From assembly GCF_030160715.1 (NCBI RefSeq), contig NZ_BSOW01000018.1, positions 124,001 to 188,000 of the forward strand: a stretch of 64,000 nucleotides of DNA. The letters are read 5' to 3'. This document shows, one piece after another, positions 1 to 8,214 of the stretch. Position 1 is the stretch's first letter; each line of letters opens with the position of its first letter. The notes under the pieces were generated by a model. The model was given only the letters and a program-made list of their open reading frames with translations, was not told the origin of the DNA and ran no database searches. This DNA is from Bradyrhizobium iriomotense. GTDB lineage: Bacteria; Pseudomonadota; Alphaproteobacteria; Rhizobiales; Xanthobacteraceae. Position numbers and translations under genes: made by a program.

Positions 1-111
1 GATGCCGACGCGAAAGCGATTTCGCAACTGATGCGGCAGACCCGGCCGCAAATCTTCACTGATCAAGCCTTTGCAGATGACACGACCAAGCTCGAAAGGA
101 GCGCGACATGA
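1..111 (+). CDS. C-terminal end of an unidentified protein (5' truncated by window edge)
   Basis: An open frame enters from the left edge and runs 36 codons to a TGA at 109-111. The visible tail ends in LERSAT and has no motif I recognise. Its stop overlaps the argC start in an ATGA arrangement, which suggests a shared transcript and translational coupling with argC. It is not the C-terminus of ribosomal protein S9, a common upstream neighbour of argC in this group. Function unknown. Confidence 0.55.
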   Translation, partial: DADAKAISQLMRQTRPQIFTDQAFADDTTKLERSAT

Positions 112-1091
112 GCCTCGCCGAGACCAAACAAGCCCCGAATGTCGGCGCTGCCACCAAGAAGCCGGTCGTCTTCGTCGACGGCGGCTCAGGCACGACCGGC
201 CTCGGCATCAATGAGCGGCTCAAGCTGCAAGGCGACGTCGCGGTGAAGACGATTGCCGACGACAAGCGCAAGGATCCGGCGGCCAAGAAGGCGCTAATGG
301 AGGAGGTTGATCTCGTCATCCTGTGCCTGCCCGATGACGCCGCCAAGGAGACGGTCGCGCTCGTCGACACCATGGGTGCATCGGGGCCGAAAGTGCTGGA
401 CGCCTCGACTGCGTACCGCGTCGCGCCCGACTGGGCCTACGGCTTTCCCGAGCTCACGCCCGATCAGGCCGGCAAGATCAAGGCCGCGAAAAAGGTCTCC
501 AACCCGGGCTGCTATCCGACCGGCGCGATCGCGCTGTTGCGGCCGATCGTCGATGCCGGCCTGTTGCCGCAAGACTATCCCGTCACCGTCAACGCGGTGA
601 GCGGCTATTCCGGCGGCGGCAAGTCGATGATCGCGAGCTTTGAAGACGGCAGCGCATCGTCCTTCGAGCTCTACGGGCTCGGCTTCGAGCACAAGCATCT
701 GCCGGAGATGCAGCTCTATTCGAACCTGACGCGGCGGCCGATCTTCATTCCCTCGGTCGGCAACTACCGGCAGGGCATGCTGGTCTCGGTGCCGCTCCAG
801 CTCGACACGCTGCCGGGCAAGCCGACCGGCGCGGACCTGCAAGCCGCGCTTGCCAAGCGCTACGCCGGCTCGAAATACGTCTCGGTGATGCCGCTTCAGA
901 ACGAGGCGACCAAGAGCGGCCGGATCGAGCCGGAGGCGCTCAACGAGACCAACATGCTCGAGCTCTACGTCTTCGCCAGCGACAAGTATCACCAGGCGGT
1001 GCTGGTCGCGCGGCTCGACAATCTCGGCAAGGGAGCGTCCGGCGCTGCCGTACAGAACATGCGGCTGATGCTGGGATTGCCGGAGGAGTAG
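108..1091 (+). CDS. argC: N-acetyl-gamma-glutamyl-phosphate reductase
   Basis: This is the NADPH-dependent third step of arginine biosynthesis, converting N-acetylglutamyl-phosphate to the semialdehyde in the cytoplasm. The 327-residue protein has the nucleotide-binding start VFVDGGSGTTG (about residues 21-31) and the catalytic cysteine in SNPGCYPTG (Cys135). The GYSGGGK segment follows. Its length and divergent N-terminus fit the shorter type 2 AGPR subfamily rather than the roughly 340-350 residue type 1 enzymes. The ATG overlaps the upstream stop (ATGA) and is preceded by AAAGGAG. No other arg genes are visible here. Confidence 0.95.
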   Translation: MSLAETKQAPNVGAATKKPVVFVDGGSGTTGLGINERLKLQGDVAVKTIADDKRKDPAAKKALMEEVDLVILCLPDDAAKETVALVDTMGASGPKVLDASTAYRVAPDWAYGFPELTPDQAGKIKAAKKVSNPGCYPTGAIALLRPIVDAGLLPQDYPVTVNAVSGYSGGGKSMIASFEDGSASSFELYGLGFEHKHLPEMQLYSNLTRRPIFIPSVGNYRQGMLVSVPLQLDTLPGKPTGADLQAALAKRYAGSKYVSVMPLQNEATKSGRIEPEALNETNMLELYVFASDKYHQAVLVARLDNLGKGASGAAVQNMRLMLGLPEE

Positions 1092-1130
1092 GGGAAGCTT
1101 CTCCAACTCGTGGCCGGGCTACCACATCCG

Positions 1131-1163
1131 CTGTCATGCCCCGCGGAAAGCGGGGCATGACAG
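1131..1163. terminator. Perfect 14-bp inverted repeat between convergent argC and MAPEG genes
   Basis: Arms CTGTCATGCCCCGC (1131-1144) and its exact reverse complement (1150-1163) flank a 5-nt GGAAA loop. It lies 40 nt after the argC stop, with no T-run on either side. It could serve as a bidirectional rho-independent-like hairpin, or be one copy of a dispersed intergenic palindrome family; the GTCATGCCCCGC core resembles such elements in Bradyrhizobium. Confidence 0.65.
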
Positions 1164-1265
1164 TACGCCGTGACTTCTCGGTCCTAGCTTCGCCGTCTCT
1201 GGAATACTGGATCAGCCGCTTCGCGGGTGATGACGGCTGTGGATGAGGAGGCCGCGAGCAGCGCC

Positions 1266-1664
1266 TCAAAGCACCTTGAAGATCGCCAGCGCCAGTACGG
1301 CCTGCGCAAGGAATCCAACGGTGAAGGCCAGGGTGCGGAACACTGGAAGTCCCAGCGAATACACGATCAGATGCGCGACGCGGGCCCAGAAATAGACGGC
1401 GCAGGCCAGCACCGTCCATTTGCTCGAGTAGTCGATTGCGTTCAGGATCAGCACCAGCGGTGCGAAGATCACGAGGTTCTCGACCGCATTGTCATGCGCG
1501 AACATCAGCCGGTTCGCCCATTCGGCATGCGGCTTGTCGTTGCGGGACGGGTTGGCCATCGCGCCCGAGAGGCCGCGGACCTGGCAGCGGTTGAGGATGT
1601 AGGGGATCCAGAGGATGCCGGTCAGGATCACCGTCAAGGTCAGCCAGAACAATTCGCGCGTCAT
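1266..1664 (-). CDS. MAPEG family membrane protein
   Basis: This 132-residue protein has about four hydrophobic helices, the usual size and topology of the MAPEG family (membrane-associated eicosanoid/glutathione metabolism). The segment HAEWANRLMFAHDNAVENLVIF carries the family ExxxxN-type pattern between helices 1 and 2. In bacteria most members are uncharacterised inner-membrane proteins, some with glutathione transferase or peroxidase activity. It is transcribed towards argC and stands alone. The substrate cannot be inferred from context. Confidence 0.85.
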   Translation of the reverse strand: MTRELFWLTLTVILTGILWIPYILNRCQVRGLSGAMANPSRNDKPHAEWANRLMFAHDNAVENLVIFAPLVLILNAIDYSSKWTVLACAVYFWARVAHLIVYSLGLPVFRTLAFTVGFLAQAVLALAIFKVL

Positions 1665-1729
1665 AGTCCGATCCCCATTTTATTCGCCGTGCTGAAGAGG
1701 GAGCTTATACAAAAGCGCGAGAGATTCCG

Positions 1730-3553
1730 CTATGCGCGAACGCGGACGTAGCTGCCGGGTGCGTCCTCGATCGGCGGGACCGCCGCGCTGCCGACGGCGC
1801 GTGCCGGGACCTCCTCGGGATCGAGCCCACCCAGCCATTCGCGCCAGTCCGGCCACCACGAGCCCTTGTGCTCCTCTGCGCCCTTCATCCACTGCGCGAC
1901 GTTGACGTCCTTGATGTTGTCGTTGGTCCAGTACTGGTACTTGTTCGAGGCCGGCGGGTTGACGACGCCCGCGATGTGGCCCGAGCCCGACAGCACGTAT
2001 TTCACCGGACCGCCGAAGAACTGCGAGCCGTACAGCACGGATTCGGCCGGCGCGATGTGGTCCTCGCGGGTGGCGAGGTTGTAGACGGGCACCTTGACCT
2101 TGGAGAGATCGAGCAGCGTGTTGTCGAGCACCATGCTGCCCGTCGACAGCCGGTTCTCCAGGTAGCAGTTGCGCAAGTAGTAGGAATGGTTCGCCGCCGT
2201 CATGCGGGTTGCGTCCGAATTCCAGTGCAGCAGGTCGAACGCGCTCGGTTGCTGGCCCTTCAGATAGTTGCTGACGACATAGGACCAGATCAGGTCGTTG
2301 GAGCGCAGCATGTTGAATGCCATCGCCATCTTGGAGCCTTCGAGCACGCCGGCGGCCTTCATGTCGTGCTCGAGCGCCGAGATCTGGTCCTCGTCGACGA
2401 ACACGAGGAGATCGCCGGCATGGGTGAAGTCGACCTGCGCGGCGAAGAACGTCGCCGAAGCGACACGCTGGCGGCGCTTCTCGGCAAGCCAGGCCAGCGT
2501 GGTCGCGAGCATCGTGCCGCCGACGCAATAGCCGGCGGTGTGCACCTTCATCTCGCCGGTCGCCCGCTCGATCACGTCCATCGCCGTGAGCGGGCCTTCC
2601 TTCATGTAGTCTTCCCAGCTCTTGTTGCCGAGCCGCTTGTCCGGATTGACCCAGGAGATCACGAACACCGTGATGCCCTGATCGACGCACCATTTGATGT
2701 AGGATTTTTCCGGCTTGAGATCGAGAATGTAGAACTTGTTGATCCAGGGCGGCACGATCAGGAGCGGCGTGCGCAGCACCTTCTCGGTGGTCGGCTCATA
2801 CTGGATGAGCTGCATCATCTCGTTCTGGTAGATCACCTTGCCGGGCGTCTTCGCCATGTTGACGCCCAGCTCGAGATTGTCCGGATTGGACTGGCGGATC
2901 TTCAGCATGCCCTTGCCGGCCGCGATGTCCTCGGCCAGCATTTGCAGGCCCGTCGCCAGGTTGTCGCCGGAGCTTGCGACCGTCTGGCGCAGCACCTCCG
3001 GATTGGTCAGCACGAAATTCGACGGCGACAGCGCGTTGGTGACCTGCTGCACGTAAAACTCCGCCTTGCGGCGGGTGTGCGGATCGAGCCCTTCCGCGTC
3101 GTTCACCAGTTCCTGCGCGCGCTTGGTGGTGAGCAGATAGAGCTGCATCATGAAATCGAAGAACTGGTTCGATTTCCATTCCGGATCGGCGAAGCGCTTG
3201 TCGCGCGGCGAGGGCGCGATCGCGGGCGGCACGTCCTCGCCGGCCATGCGGCGGGACGCCGAGCCCCAGAGGTCGAGATAGTCCTTGGCGAGCCGCGTCT
3301 GGAGCTCCGAGGAACGCTCATTGTCCGACAGCCAGTATTCGGCGACCTTGGTGAAGGTCTTGACCATTTCGGAAAGCTCGGGCGGCGGGCGGTCCTGCAC
3401 CTCGCCGGTTTCGCGCGGCTTGAGGTAGGCGGCGAGCGCCTTGCCTCCGCTCTCCATGGCCCGCGCGACGTTCATCGCGAAAGCTTCCGCATCGAACTTC
3501 GTTTCGGACGCGTTTGTCCCGGACTTGGGGGTATTGGTCGTGACGATACTCAT
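1730..3553 (-). CDS. phaC: Class I polyhydroxyalkanoate (PHB) synthase
   Basis: The enzyme polymerises 3-hydroxyacyl-CoA, chiefly 3-hydroxybutyryl-CoA, into storage granules. The 607-residue length matches class I PhaC. The N-terminal PhaC_N region is followed by an alpha/beta-hydrolase fold with the lipase-like box GYCVGG (nucleophile Cys343). The remaining triad candidates are Asp498 in TREDHIAP and His526 in GSGHIAG. The family tryptophan-containing segment PPWINKFYILDL is present. No phaA, phaB, phaR or phasin gene is adjacent, so it is an orphan locus. Roughly 220 bp upstream separate it from the divergent lipoprotein gene and should hold its promoter. Confidence 0.95.
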   Translation of the reverse strand: MSIVTTNTPKSGTNASETKFDAEAFAMNVARAMESGGKALAAYLKPRETGEVQDRPPPELSEMVKTFTKVAEYWLSDNERSSELQTRLAKDYLDLWGSASRRMAGEDVPPAIAPSPRDKRFADPEWKSNQFFDFMMQLYLLTTKRAQELVNDAEGLDPHTRRKAEFYVQQVTNALSPSNFVLTNPEVLRQTVASSGDNLATGLQMLAEDIAAGKGMLKIRQSNPDNLELGVNMAKTPGKVIYQNEMMQLIQYEPTTEKVLRTPLLIVPPWINKFYILDLKPEKSYIKWCVDQGITVFVISWVNPDKRLGNKSWEDYMKEGPLTAMDVIERATGEMKVHTAGYCVGGTMLATTLAWLAEKRRQRVASATFFAAQVDFTHAGDLLVFVDEDQISALEHDMKAAGVLEGSKMAMAFNMLRSNDLIWSYVVSNYLKGQQPSAFDLLHWNSDATRMTAANHSYYLRNCYLENRLSTGSMVLDNTLLDLSKVKVPVYNLATREDHIAPAESVLYGSQFFGGPVKYVLSGSGHIAGVVNPPASNKYQYWTNDNIKDVNVAQWMKGAEEHKGSWWPDWREWLGGLDPEEVPARAVGSAAVPPIEDAPGSYVRVRA

Positions 3554-3773
3554 GGACAGAACAGTAACGATTCATTCCGCATTCGTCACCGCGAAGCTCG
3601 CACCATCCAGGGTTAATCGCCCGCGAACATGTGTTGCACTGCGATATAGTTCTTGGTTCTGTCACAATCAGGGTTCACCAACGGCGACAGGGGTCTTGGA
3701 TGTGGTGGGCTCGCGCCATTGGGGCAGCAATGGTTTGAGCTGAGGCACGCTGTTGGGGTAAGCTCCATCGGCC

Positions 3774-4091
3774 GTGCTGTTGGGACGAGTAGGGGATTCC
3801 CAAGTGTTGGCGTTGAGGGACCGACAAACGAGGCGGCTTGCGCCGTGCGCGCTGCTCATCATTGCGTTGACGCTCGGCGGCTGCTCAAGCCAGATTGCCG
3901 ATCTGACACCGGCTGACACGCAGCCGCATCCGAAAGAGGCGGGCGGCTATCTGCCCGTGCATGATCTGCCGCCGGCGCGCGACGAGGCGGTGATCCCACC
4001 GGATCAGCGCGCCAAGATCGAAGCCGAGCTGACGGCCGCGCGCGACCGCCAGGCGACGGCGGCGGCCGCCAAGGATGCAAGCGGCAAGTAG
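3774..4091 (+). CDS. Small putative lipoprotein
   Basis: The 105-residue frame opens with GTG. A positively charged stretch and the hydrophobic run LAPCALLIIALTLGGC end in a lipobox (LGGC-SS), indicating export and lipid attachment. The mature part of about 65 residues is hydrophilic with a charged, Ala-rich C-terminus (RAKIEAELTAARDR). The hydrophobic segment starts unusually late, so the real start may be the in-frame GTG at 3804. I recognise no domain. It is divergent from phaC and is followed directly by three tandem 17-bp repeats. Confidence 0.7.
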   Translation: MLLGRVGDSQVLALRDRQTRRLAPCALLIIALTLGGCSSQIADLTPADTQPHPKEAGGYLPVHDLPPARDEAVIPPDQRAKIEAELTAARDRQATAAAAKDASGK

Positions 4092-4092
4092 T

Positions 4093-4143
4093 CTTGAGCA
4101 AGGTACCCCCTTGAGCAAGGTACCCCCTTGCGCCAGGTACCCC
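4093..4143. repeat. Three tandem 17-bp repeats
   Basis: The unit CTTGAGCAAGGTACCCC occurs at 4093-4109 and 4110-4126, and with two substitutions (A to C) at 4127-4143. The array begins 2 nt after the lipoprotein stop codon. Each unit contains CTTGAGCAAG, an imperfect dyad. Its function is unknown; see findings. Confidence 0.9.
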
Positions 4144-4373
4144 CTGAGATTGAGTAACCGCGCGCCAACGTAATCGCTGGCGTGCCCGCGTCTCCGTGCT
4201 AAAAGACCTCATTCAGCCGAAAGTCAGGGTGAGGGAGTTCAGTCCCCGCCTTAAGGATCTTGCTCTAAGCTTTTGATTTGGAGCGATTTTCAGGCGGGGT
4301 CCGGCATCCTCTCGATTTGCATTGTCGAGGCCGCCCGATTCTGCCCTGGCCGGCTGCTCGGAGCCTGGAACCC

Positions 4374-5594
4374 ATGGAAGAATTTTACCGTATCCGCCGT
4401 CTGCCACCTTACGTGTTCGAACAGGTCAACCGGGCCAAGGCGGCCGCGCGGAACGCCGGCGCCGACATCATCGACCTCGGCATGGGCAATCCGGACCTGC
4501 CGGCCCCGCCGCATGTGCTGGAGAAGCTCAAGGAGACCCTCGGCAAGCCGCGCACCGACCGCTACTCCGCCTCGCGCGGCATCCCCGGCTTGCGCAAGGC
4601 GCAAGCCGGCTATTACGCCCGGCGCTTCGGTGTGAAGCTCAATCCTGACACCCAGGTCGTCGCGACGCTCGGCTCGAAGGAGGGCTTCGCCAACGTGGCG
4701 CAGGCGATCACCGCGCCGGGCGACGTCATCCTTTGTCCCAATCCGAGCTATCCGATTCACGCCTTCGGCTTTTTGATGGCGGGCGGCGTAATCCGCTCGG
4801 TGCCGTCGGAGCCGACACCGCAGTTCTTCGAAGCGGTCGAGCGGGCGATCGTCCACTCGATCCCGAAACCGCTCGCGCTCGTCGTCTGCTATCCCTCGAA
4901 CCCGACCGCCTATGTCGCGAGCCTCGACTTCTACAAGGACCTCGTCGCCTTCGCGAAGAAGCACGAGATCCTGATCCTGTCCGATCTCGCTTATGCCGAG
5001 GTCTATTTCGACGAGAACAACCCGCCGCCCTCCGTGCTTCAGGTGCCTGGCGCGATGGACGTCACCGTCGAGTTCACCTCGATGTCGAAGACCTATTCGA
5101 TGGCCGGCTGGCGCATGGGCTTTGCGGTCGGCAACGAGCGCGTCATCGCAGCTCTCGCCCGCGTGAAGTCCTATCTCGATTACGGCGCGTTCACGCCGAT
5201 CCAGGTTGCCGCGACCGCGGCGCTGAACGGTCCCGACGATTGTATCAAGGAGATGCGCGACACCTACCGCAAGCGCCGCGACGCGCTGGTGGAGTCGTTC
5301 GGCCGCGCCGGCTGGGAGATTCCGCCGCCGGATGCGTCTATGTTCGCATGGGCGCCGCTGCCGGAAGCCTTCCGCAGCGTCGGCAGCATGGAGTTCGCGA
5401 CCCTGATGGTCGAGAAATCCGGCGTGGTGGTATCGCCCGGCGTCGGCTTCGGCGAGCATGGCGAAGGATATGTCCGTATCGCCATGGTGGAAAACGAGCA
5501 ACGGATCAGGCAGGCCGCGCGCGGCGTGCGCCGCTTCCTTGAAAGCGGCATCGAAACGTTGCACAACGTCGTTCCGCTCGCCAATCGGCGTTAA
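4374..5594 (+). CDS. Class I/II PLP-dependent aminotransferase (AlaC / LL-DAP aminotransferase-like)
   Basis: The 406-residue fold-type I aminotransferase has N-terminal LGMGNPDLPAPP, the cofactor-contacting CYPSNPTA, DLAYAEVYFD, and the PLP lysine in SMSKTYSMAGWRMG (Lys239). An ATG at 4374 gives the family-typical MEEFYRIRRLPPYVF start; the frame is open further upstream, but that part has no family character. It sits 27 bp before hom, which suggests one operon and a role near aspartate-family or alanine metabolism. Sequences like this are variously named AlaC, aspartate or LL-diaminopimelate aminotransferase. Sequence alone does not settle the substrate. Confidence 0.9.
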   Translation: MEEFYRIRRLPPYVFEQVNRAKAAARNAGADIIDLGMGNPDLPAPPHVLEKLKETLGKPRTDRYSASRGIPGLRKAQAGYYARRFGVKLNPDTQVVATLGSKEGFANVAQAITAPGDVILCPNPSYPIHAFGFLMAGGVIRSVPSEPTPQFFEAVERAIVHSIPKPLALVVCYPSNPTAYVASLDFYKDLVAFAKKHEILILSDLAYAEVYFDENNPPPSVLQVPGAMDVTVEFTSMSKTYSMAGWRMGFAVGNERVIAALARVKSYLDYGAFTPIQVAATAALNGPDDCIKEMRDTYRKRRDALVESFGRAGWEIPPPDASMFAWAPLPEAFRSVGSMEFATLMVEKSGVVVSPGVGFGEHGEGYVRIAMVENEQRIRQAARGVRRFLESGIETLHNVVPLANRR

Positions 5595-5621
5595 TTCCTT
5601 CCGGCAGGTTTTCGAAGCATT

Positions 5622-6938
5622 ATGGTCGCACCCCTGAAAGTGGGTATCGCGGGGCTCGGCACTGTGGGCGCCGAAGTTGTCCGTTTGATTGAAACCCAGG
5701 CCCGCGTGCTCGCAGGCCGCAGCGGCCGTGGCATTCGCGTCGTCGCCGTCACCGCGCGCTCCAAGGCGAAGAAGCGCGGCATCGACCTGCGCAGCGTCGA
5801 ATGGGCCAAGGATCCGCTCGCGCTCGCCACGCATCCCGGCATCGACTGCTTCGTCGAGCTGATGGGCGGGGCAGGCGACCCCGCGCTGTCCGCCGTCGAG
5901 GCCGCGCTGACTGCGGGCAAGTCCGTCGTCACCGCCAACAAGGCGCTGCTCGCCAAGCACGGCATCAAGCTGGCGAAAGCCGCCGAAAAGCACGGCGGTG
6001 CGCTGAATTTCGAGGCAGCCGTCGGCGCCGCGATCCCCGTCATCAAAACGTTACGTGAGGGTCTTGCCGGAACCGGCATCAACCGCGTCTACGGCATCCT
6101 CAACGGCACCTGCAATTACATCCTGACGCGGATGGAGCAGGAAGGCCTGTCGTTCGCCGAATGCCTGAAGGATGCGCAGCGGCTCGGCTATGCCGAGGCC
6201 AATCCGTCCTTCGACGTCGACGGCCACGACACCGCACAGAAGCTCGCGATCCTCGCAAGCCTCGCCTTCGGCACGAAAGTTGCTCAACGCGCCGTGTATG
6301 TCGAAGGCATCTCCTCGATCGCTCCGGAAGATCTTCGCGCGGCCGCCGATCTCGGTTACCGCGTCAAGCTGCTCGGCGTTGCCGTGCGCACGGCGAAGGG
6401 TATCGAGCAGCGCGTGCATCCGACCATGGTTCCAAAGTCGTCCTCGATTGCGCAGGTGATGGGCGTCACCAATGCGGTCACGATCGATGGCGAGGGCATT
6501 CCGCCGATCACGCTCGTCGGCCCCGGTGCGGGCGGAGCTGCAACCGCATCCGCCGTCGTCGCCGATATCGCCGATGTGGCGCGCGGCATTCGCGCCAATC
6601 CGTTCGGACGGCCGGTCGCGCAACTGCGCGACACCAGCAAGGCGCCGATGGAGCGGCACGAGGGCGGCTACTACATCCGCCTCCTGGCGCGCGACTTCCC
6701 GGGCACTGCGGCTGCAATCGCCACGAGGCTCGCCGAGCAGAAGATTTCGATCGAATCGATCGTGCAGCGCCACCCCAACGGCGTTCCTGCGCAGACGAGC
6801 GGCAAGGCCGTGCCCGTGCCCGTCATCCTGATCACCTACGCGACCCACGAGGACGCCGTGCGCCGCGCGCTGGCCGCCGTGCAGCACGACAAGGTGATCA
6901 GCGGGCGGCCGCAGGTGATACGGATCGAGAAGAACTAG
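5622..6938 (+). CDS. hom: Homoserine dehydrogenase with C-terminal ACT domain
   Basis: It reduces aspartate semialdehyde to homoserine, at the branch to threonine and methionine. The 438-residue protein has a Rossmann start VGIAGLGTVGAEVV (residues 4-17), the substrate-domain signature GILNGTCNYILTRM and the catalytic-region motif AEANPSFDVDGHDTAQKL. A C-terminal ACT domain (from about residue 350, YYIRLLARDFPGTAAAIA) is typical of the feedback-regulated monofunctional enzyme. It follows the aminotransferase closely and precedes glpX, an order often seen in alphaproteobacteria. Confidence 0.96.
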   Translation: MVAPLKVGIAGLGTVGAEVVRLIETQARVLAGRSGRGIRVVAVTARSKAKKRGIDLRSVEWAKDPLALATHPGIDCFVELMGGAGDPALSAVEAALTAGKSVVTANKALLAKHGIKLAKAAEKHGGALNFEAAVGAAIPVIKTLREGLAGTGINRVYGILNGTCNYILTRMEQEGLSFAECLKDAQRLGYAEANPSFDVDGHDTAQKLAILASLAFGTKVAQRAVYVEGISSIAPEDLRAAADLGYRVKLLGVAVRTAKGIEQRVHPTMVPKSSSIAQVMGVTNAVTIDGEGIPPITLVGPGAGGAATASAVVADIADVARGIRANPFGRPVAQLRDTSKAPMERHEGGYYIRLLARDFPGTAAAIATRLAEQKISIESIVQRHPNGVPAQTSGKAVPVPVILITYATHEDAVRRALAAVQHDKVISGRPQVIRIEKN

Positions 6939-6986
6939 AGCATGATCCGGCAAAGTGTGAAGCGGTTTGCCGGAACGATCATGCTC
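6938..6986. repeat. Interrupted palindrome of a dispersed intergenic repeat type
   Basis: The outer arms GAGCATGATC (6938-6947) and GATCATGCTC (6977-6986) and the inner arms CCGGCAAA (6948-6955) and TTTGCCGG (6966-6973) form a long hairpin with a 3-nt bulge and a 10-nt loop. It begins in the hom stop codon. The GAGCATGATCCGG...AAGTGTGAAGCGG form matches a short repeat that I recall as widespread in Bradyrhizobium and Rhodopseudomonas. It may double as the hom terminator. Confidence 0.75.
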
Positions 6987-7074
6987 AAACCAAAGCGCGG
7001 TTCGAACCGGAACGCGTGCGTGCGAGTTGAGCGGGCAGGGATTTCTGCCTGAGCTGTTTTGAAGGAGTGAGCCG

Positions 7075-8076
7075 ATGTCGACCCATATTTCAGTCCCCCC
7101 GCAGATGCTGCTCGAGCGCATTCTCACGCTGGAGATCGTGCGCGTGACGGAACGGGCGGCGGTGTCGTCGGCGCGGTTGCGCGGACACGGGCTGGAAAAG
7201 GCAGCTGACCAGGCCGCCGTCGACGCCATGCGGCGCGAGCTCAACAAGCTGCCGATCGAAGGCACGATCGTGATCGGCGAGGGCGAGCGCGACGAGGCGC
7301 CGATGCTTTTCATCGGCGAGAAGGTTGGCTTGAACGCCGGTCCGCAGGTCGACATCGCGGTTGACCCGCTCGAAGGCACCACGCTGTGCGCCAAGAACAT
7401 GCCGGGTTCGATCGCGACCATGGCGATGGCCGACGGCGGCACGCTGTTGCACGCGCCCGACGTCTACATGCAGAAGCTCGCGATCGGCCCGGGTTACGCC
7501 AAGGGCGTCGTCGAGCTCGATGCCTCGCCGGCCGACAACGTCCGCCGGCTCGCCAAGGCCAAGGGCGTTGGGCCGGAGGGGATCACCGTGCTCGTGCTCG
7601 ACCGTCCGCGGCATGCCGACATCATCCAGAGCGTGCGTTCGACGGGCGCGGCCGTGCGCCTCATCACCGACGGCGACGTCGCCGGCGTGATCCACTGCGC
7701 CGACCCCGACAACACCGGCGTCGACATGTATCTCGGCACCGGCGGCGCGCCGGAGGGCGTGCTCGCCGCGGTGGCGCTGCGCTGCATCGGCGGCCAGATG
7801 CAGTGCCGCCTGATTCTCGACTCCGACGAGAAGCGCGAGCGCGCCGCCAAGATGGGCGTCAACGATCCGAAGATGATCTACGGCATCGAGGACATGGCGC
7901 GCGGCGACTGCCTGTTCGCCGCCACCGGCGTCACCACCGGCTCGCTGCTCTCGGGCGTCAAGTTCCGCAAGGACGGCGTGATCGAGACCGAGACCGTCGT
8001 GATGCGCTCGGTCACCGGCACCGTGCGCTACATCAAGGCCGAGCACCGCGAGCTGGCGAAGTTCCATCTGGACTAA
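7075..8076 (+). CDS. glpX: Class II fructose-1,6-bisphosphatase
   Basis: It hydrolyses fructose-1,6-bisphosphate in gluconeogenesis, and the class can also act on sedoheptulose-1,7-bisphosphate. The 333-residue protein carries the Li-sensitive phosphatase metal site VIGEGERDEAPM (about residues 66-77) and DPLEGTT (97-103), plus YLGTGGAPEGVLAA for sugar-phosphate binding. AAGGAG lies 8 nt before the ATG. It is downstream of hom, separated by a hairpin repeat, and was probably originally next to recJ (see findings). Confidence 0.96.
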   Translation: MSTHISVPPQMLLERILTLEIVRVTERAAVSSARLRGHGLEKAADQAAVDAMRRELNKLPIEGTIVIGEGERDEAPMLFIGEKVGLNAGPQVDIAVDPLEGTTLCAKNMPGSIATMAMADGGTLLHAPDVYMQKLAIGPGYAKGVVELDASPADNVRRLAKAKGVGPEGITVLVLDRPRHADIIQSVRSTGAAVRLITDGDVAGVIHCADPDNTGVDMYLGTGGAPEGVLAAVALRCIGGQMQCRLILDSDEKRERAAKMGVNDPKMIYGIEDMARGDCLFAATGVTTGSLLSGVKFRKDGVIETETVVMRSVTGTVRYIKAEHRELAKFHLD

Positions 8077-8084
8077 TGCTCTCT

Positions 8085-8197
8085 GTCATTCCGGGGCTCG
8101 CGAAGCGAGAACCCGGAATCTCGCGCGATAACTTCTGGATTCCCCGATGCGCAATTGCGCATCTGAGGTTCGCGACTGCGTCGCGCCCTGGAATGAC
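8085..8197. repeat. Intergenic repeat bounded by GTCATTCC / GGAATGAC
   Basis: The element opens with GTCATTCCGGGGCTCGCGAA and closes with CCCTGGAATGAC, so its ends are inverted. Internal pieces pair (GCTCGCGAAGCGAG; GATGCGCAATTGCGCATC). It fills the glpX-HAD spacer almost completely. The GTCATTCCGGGG type is familiar from many Bradyrhizobium intergenic regions. Transcribed, it would fold strongly. Confidence 0.7.
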
Positions 8198-8214
8198 AAC
8201 AAGAGGAAGCGCAC

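Noticed and set aside
1868..3616. 582-codon plus-strand open frame antisense to phaC
   Set aside because: It is His/Arg/Asp-rich with no family signature, the usual mirror frame opposite a GC-rich gene; phaC on the minus strand has all catalytic motifs.
4290..5993. 567-codon minus-strand frame across the aminotransferase and hom genes
   Set aside because: It spans two well-recognised plus-strand genes and their junction, with Arg/Gly/His-rich mirror composition.
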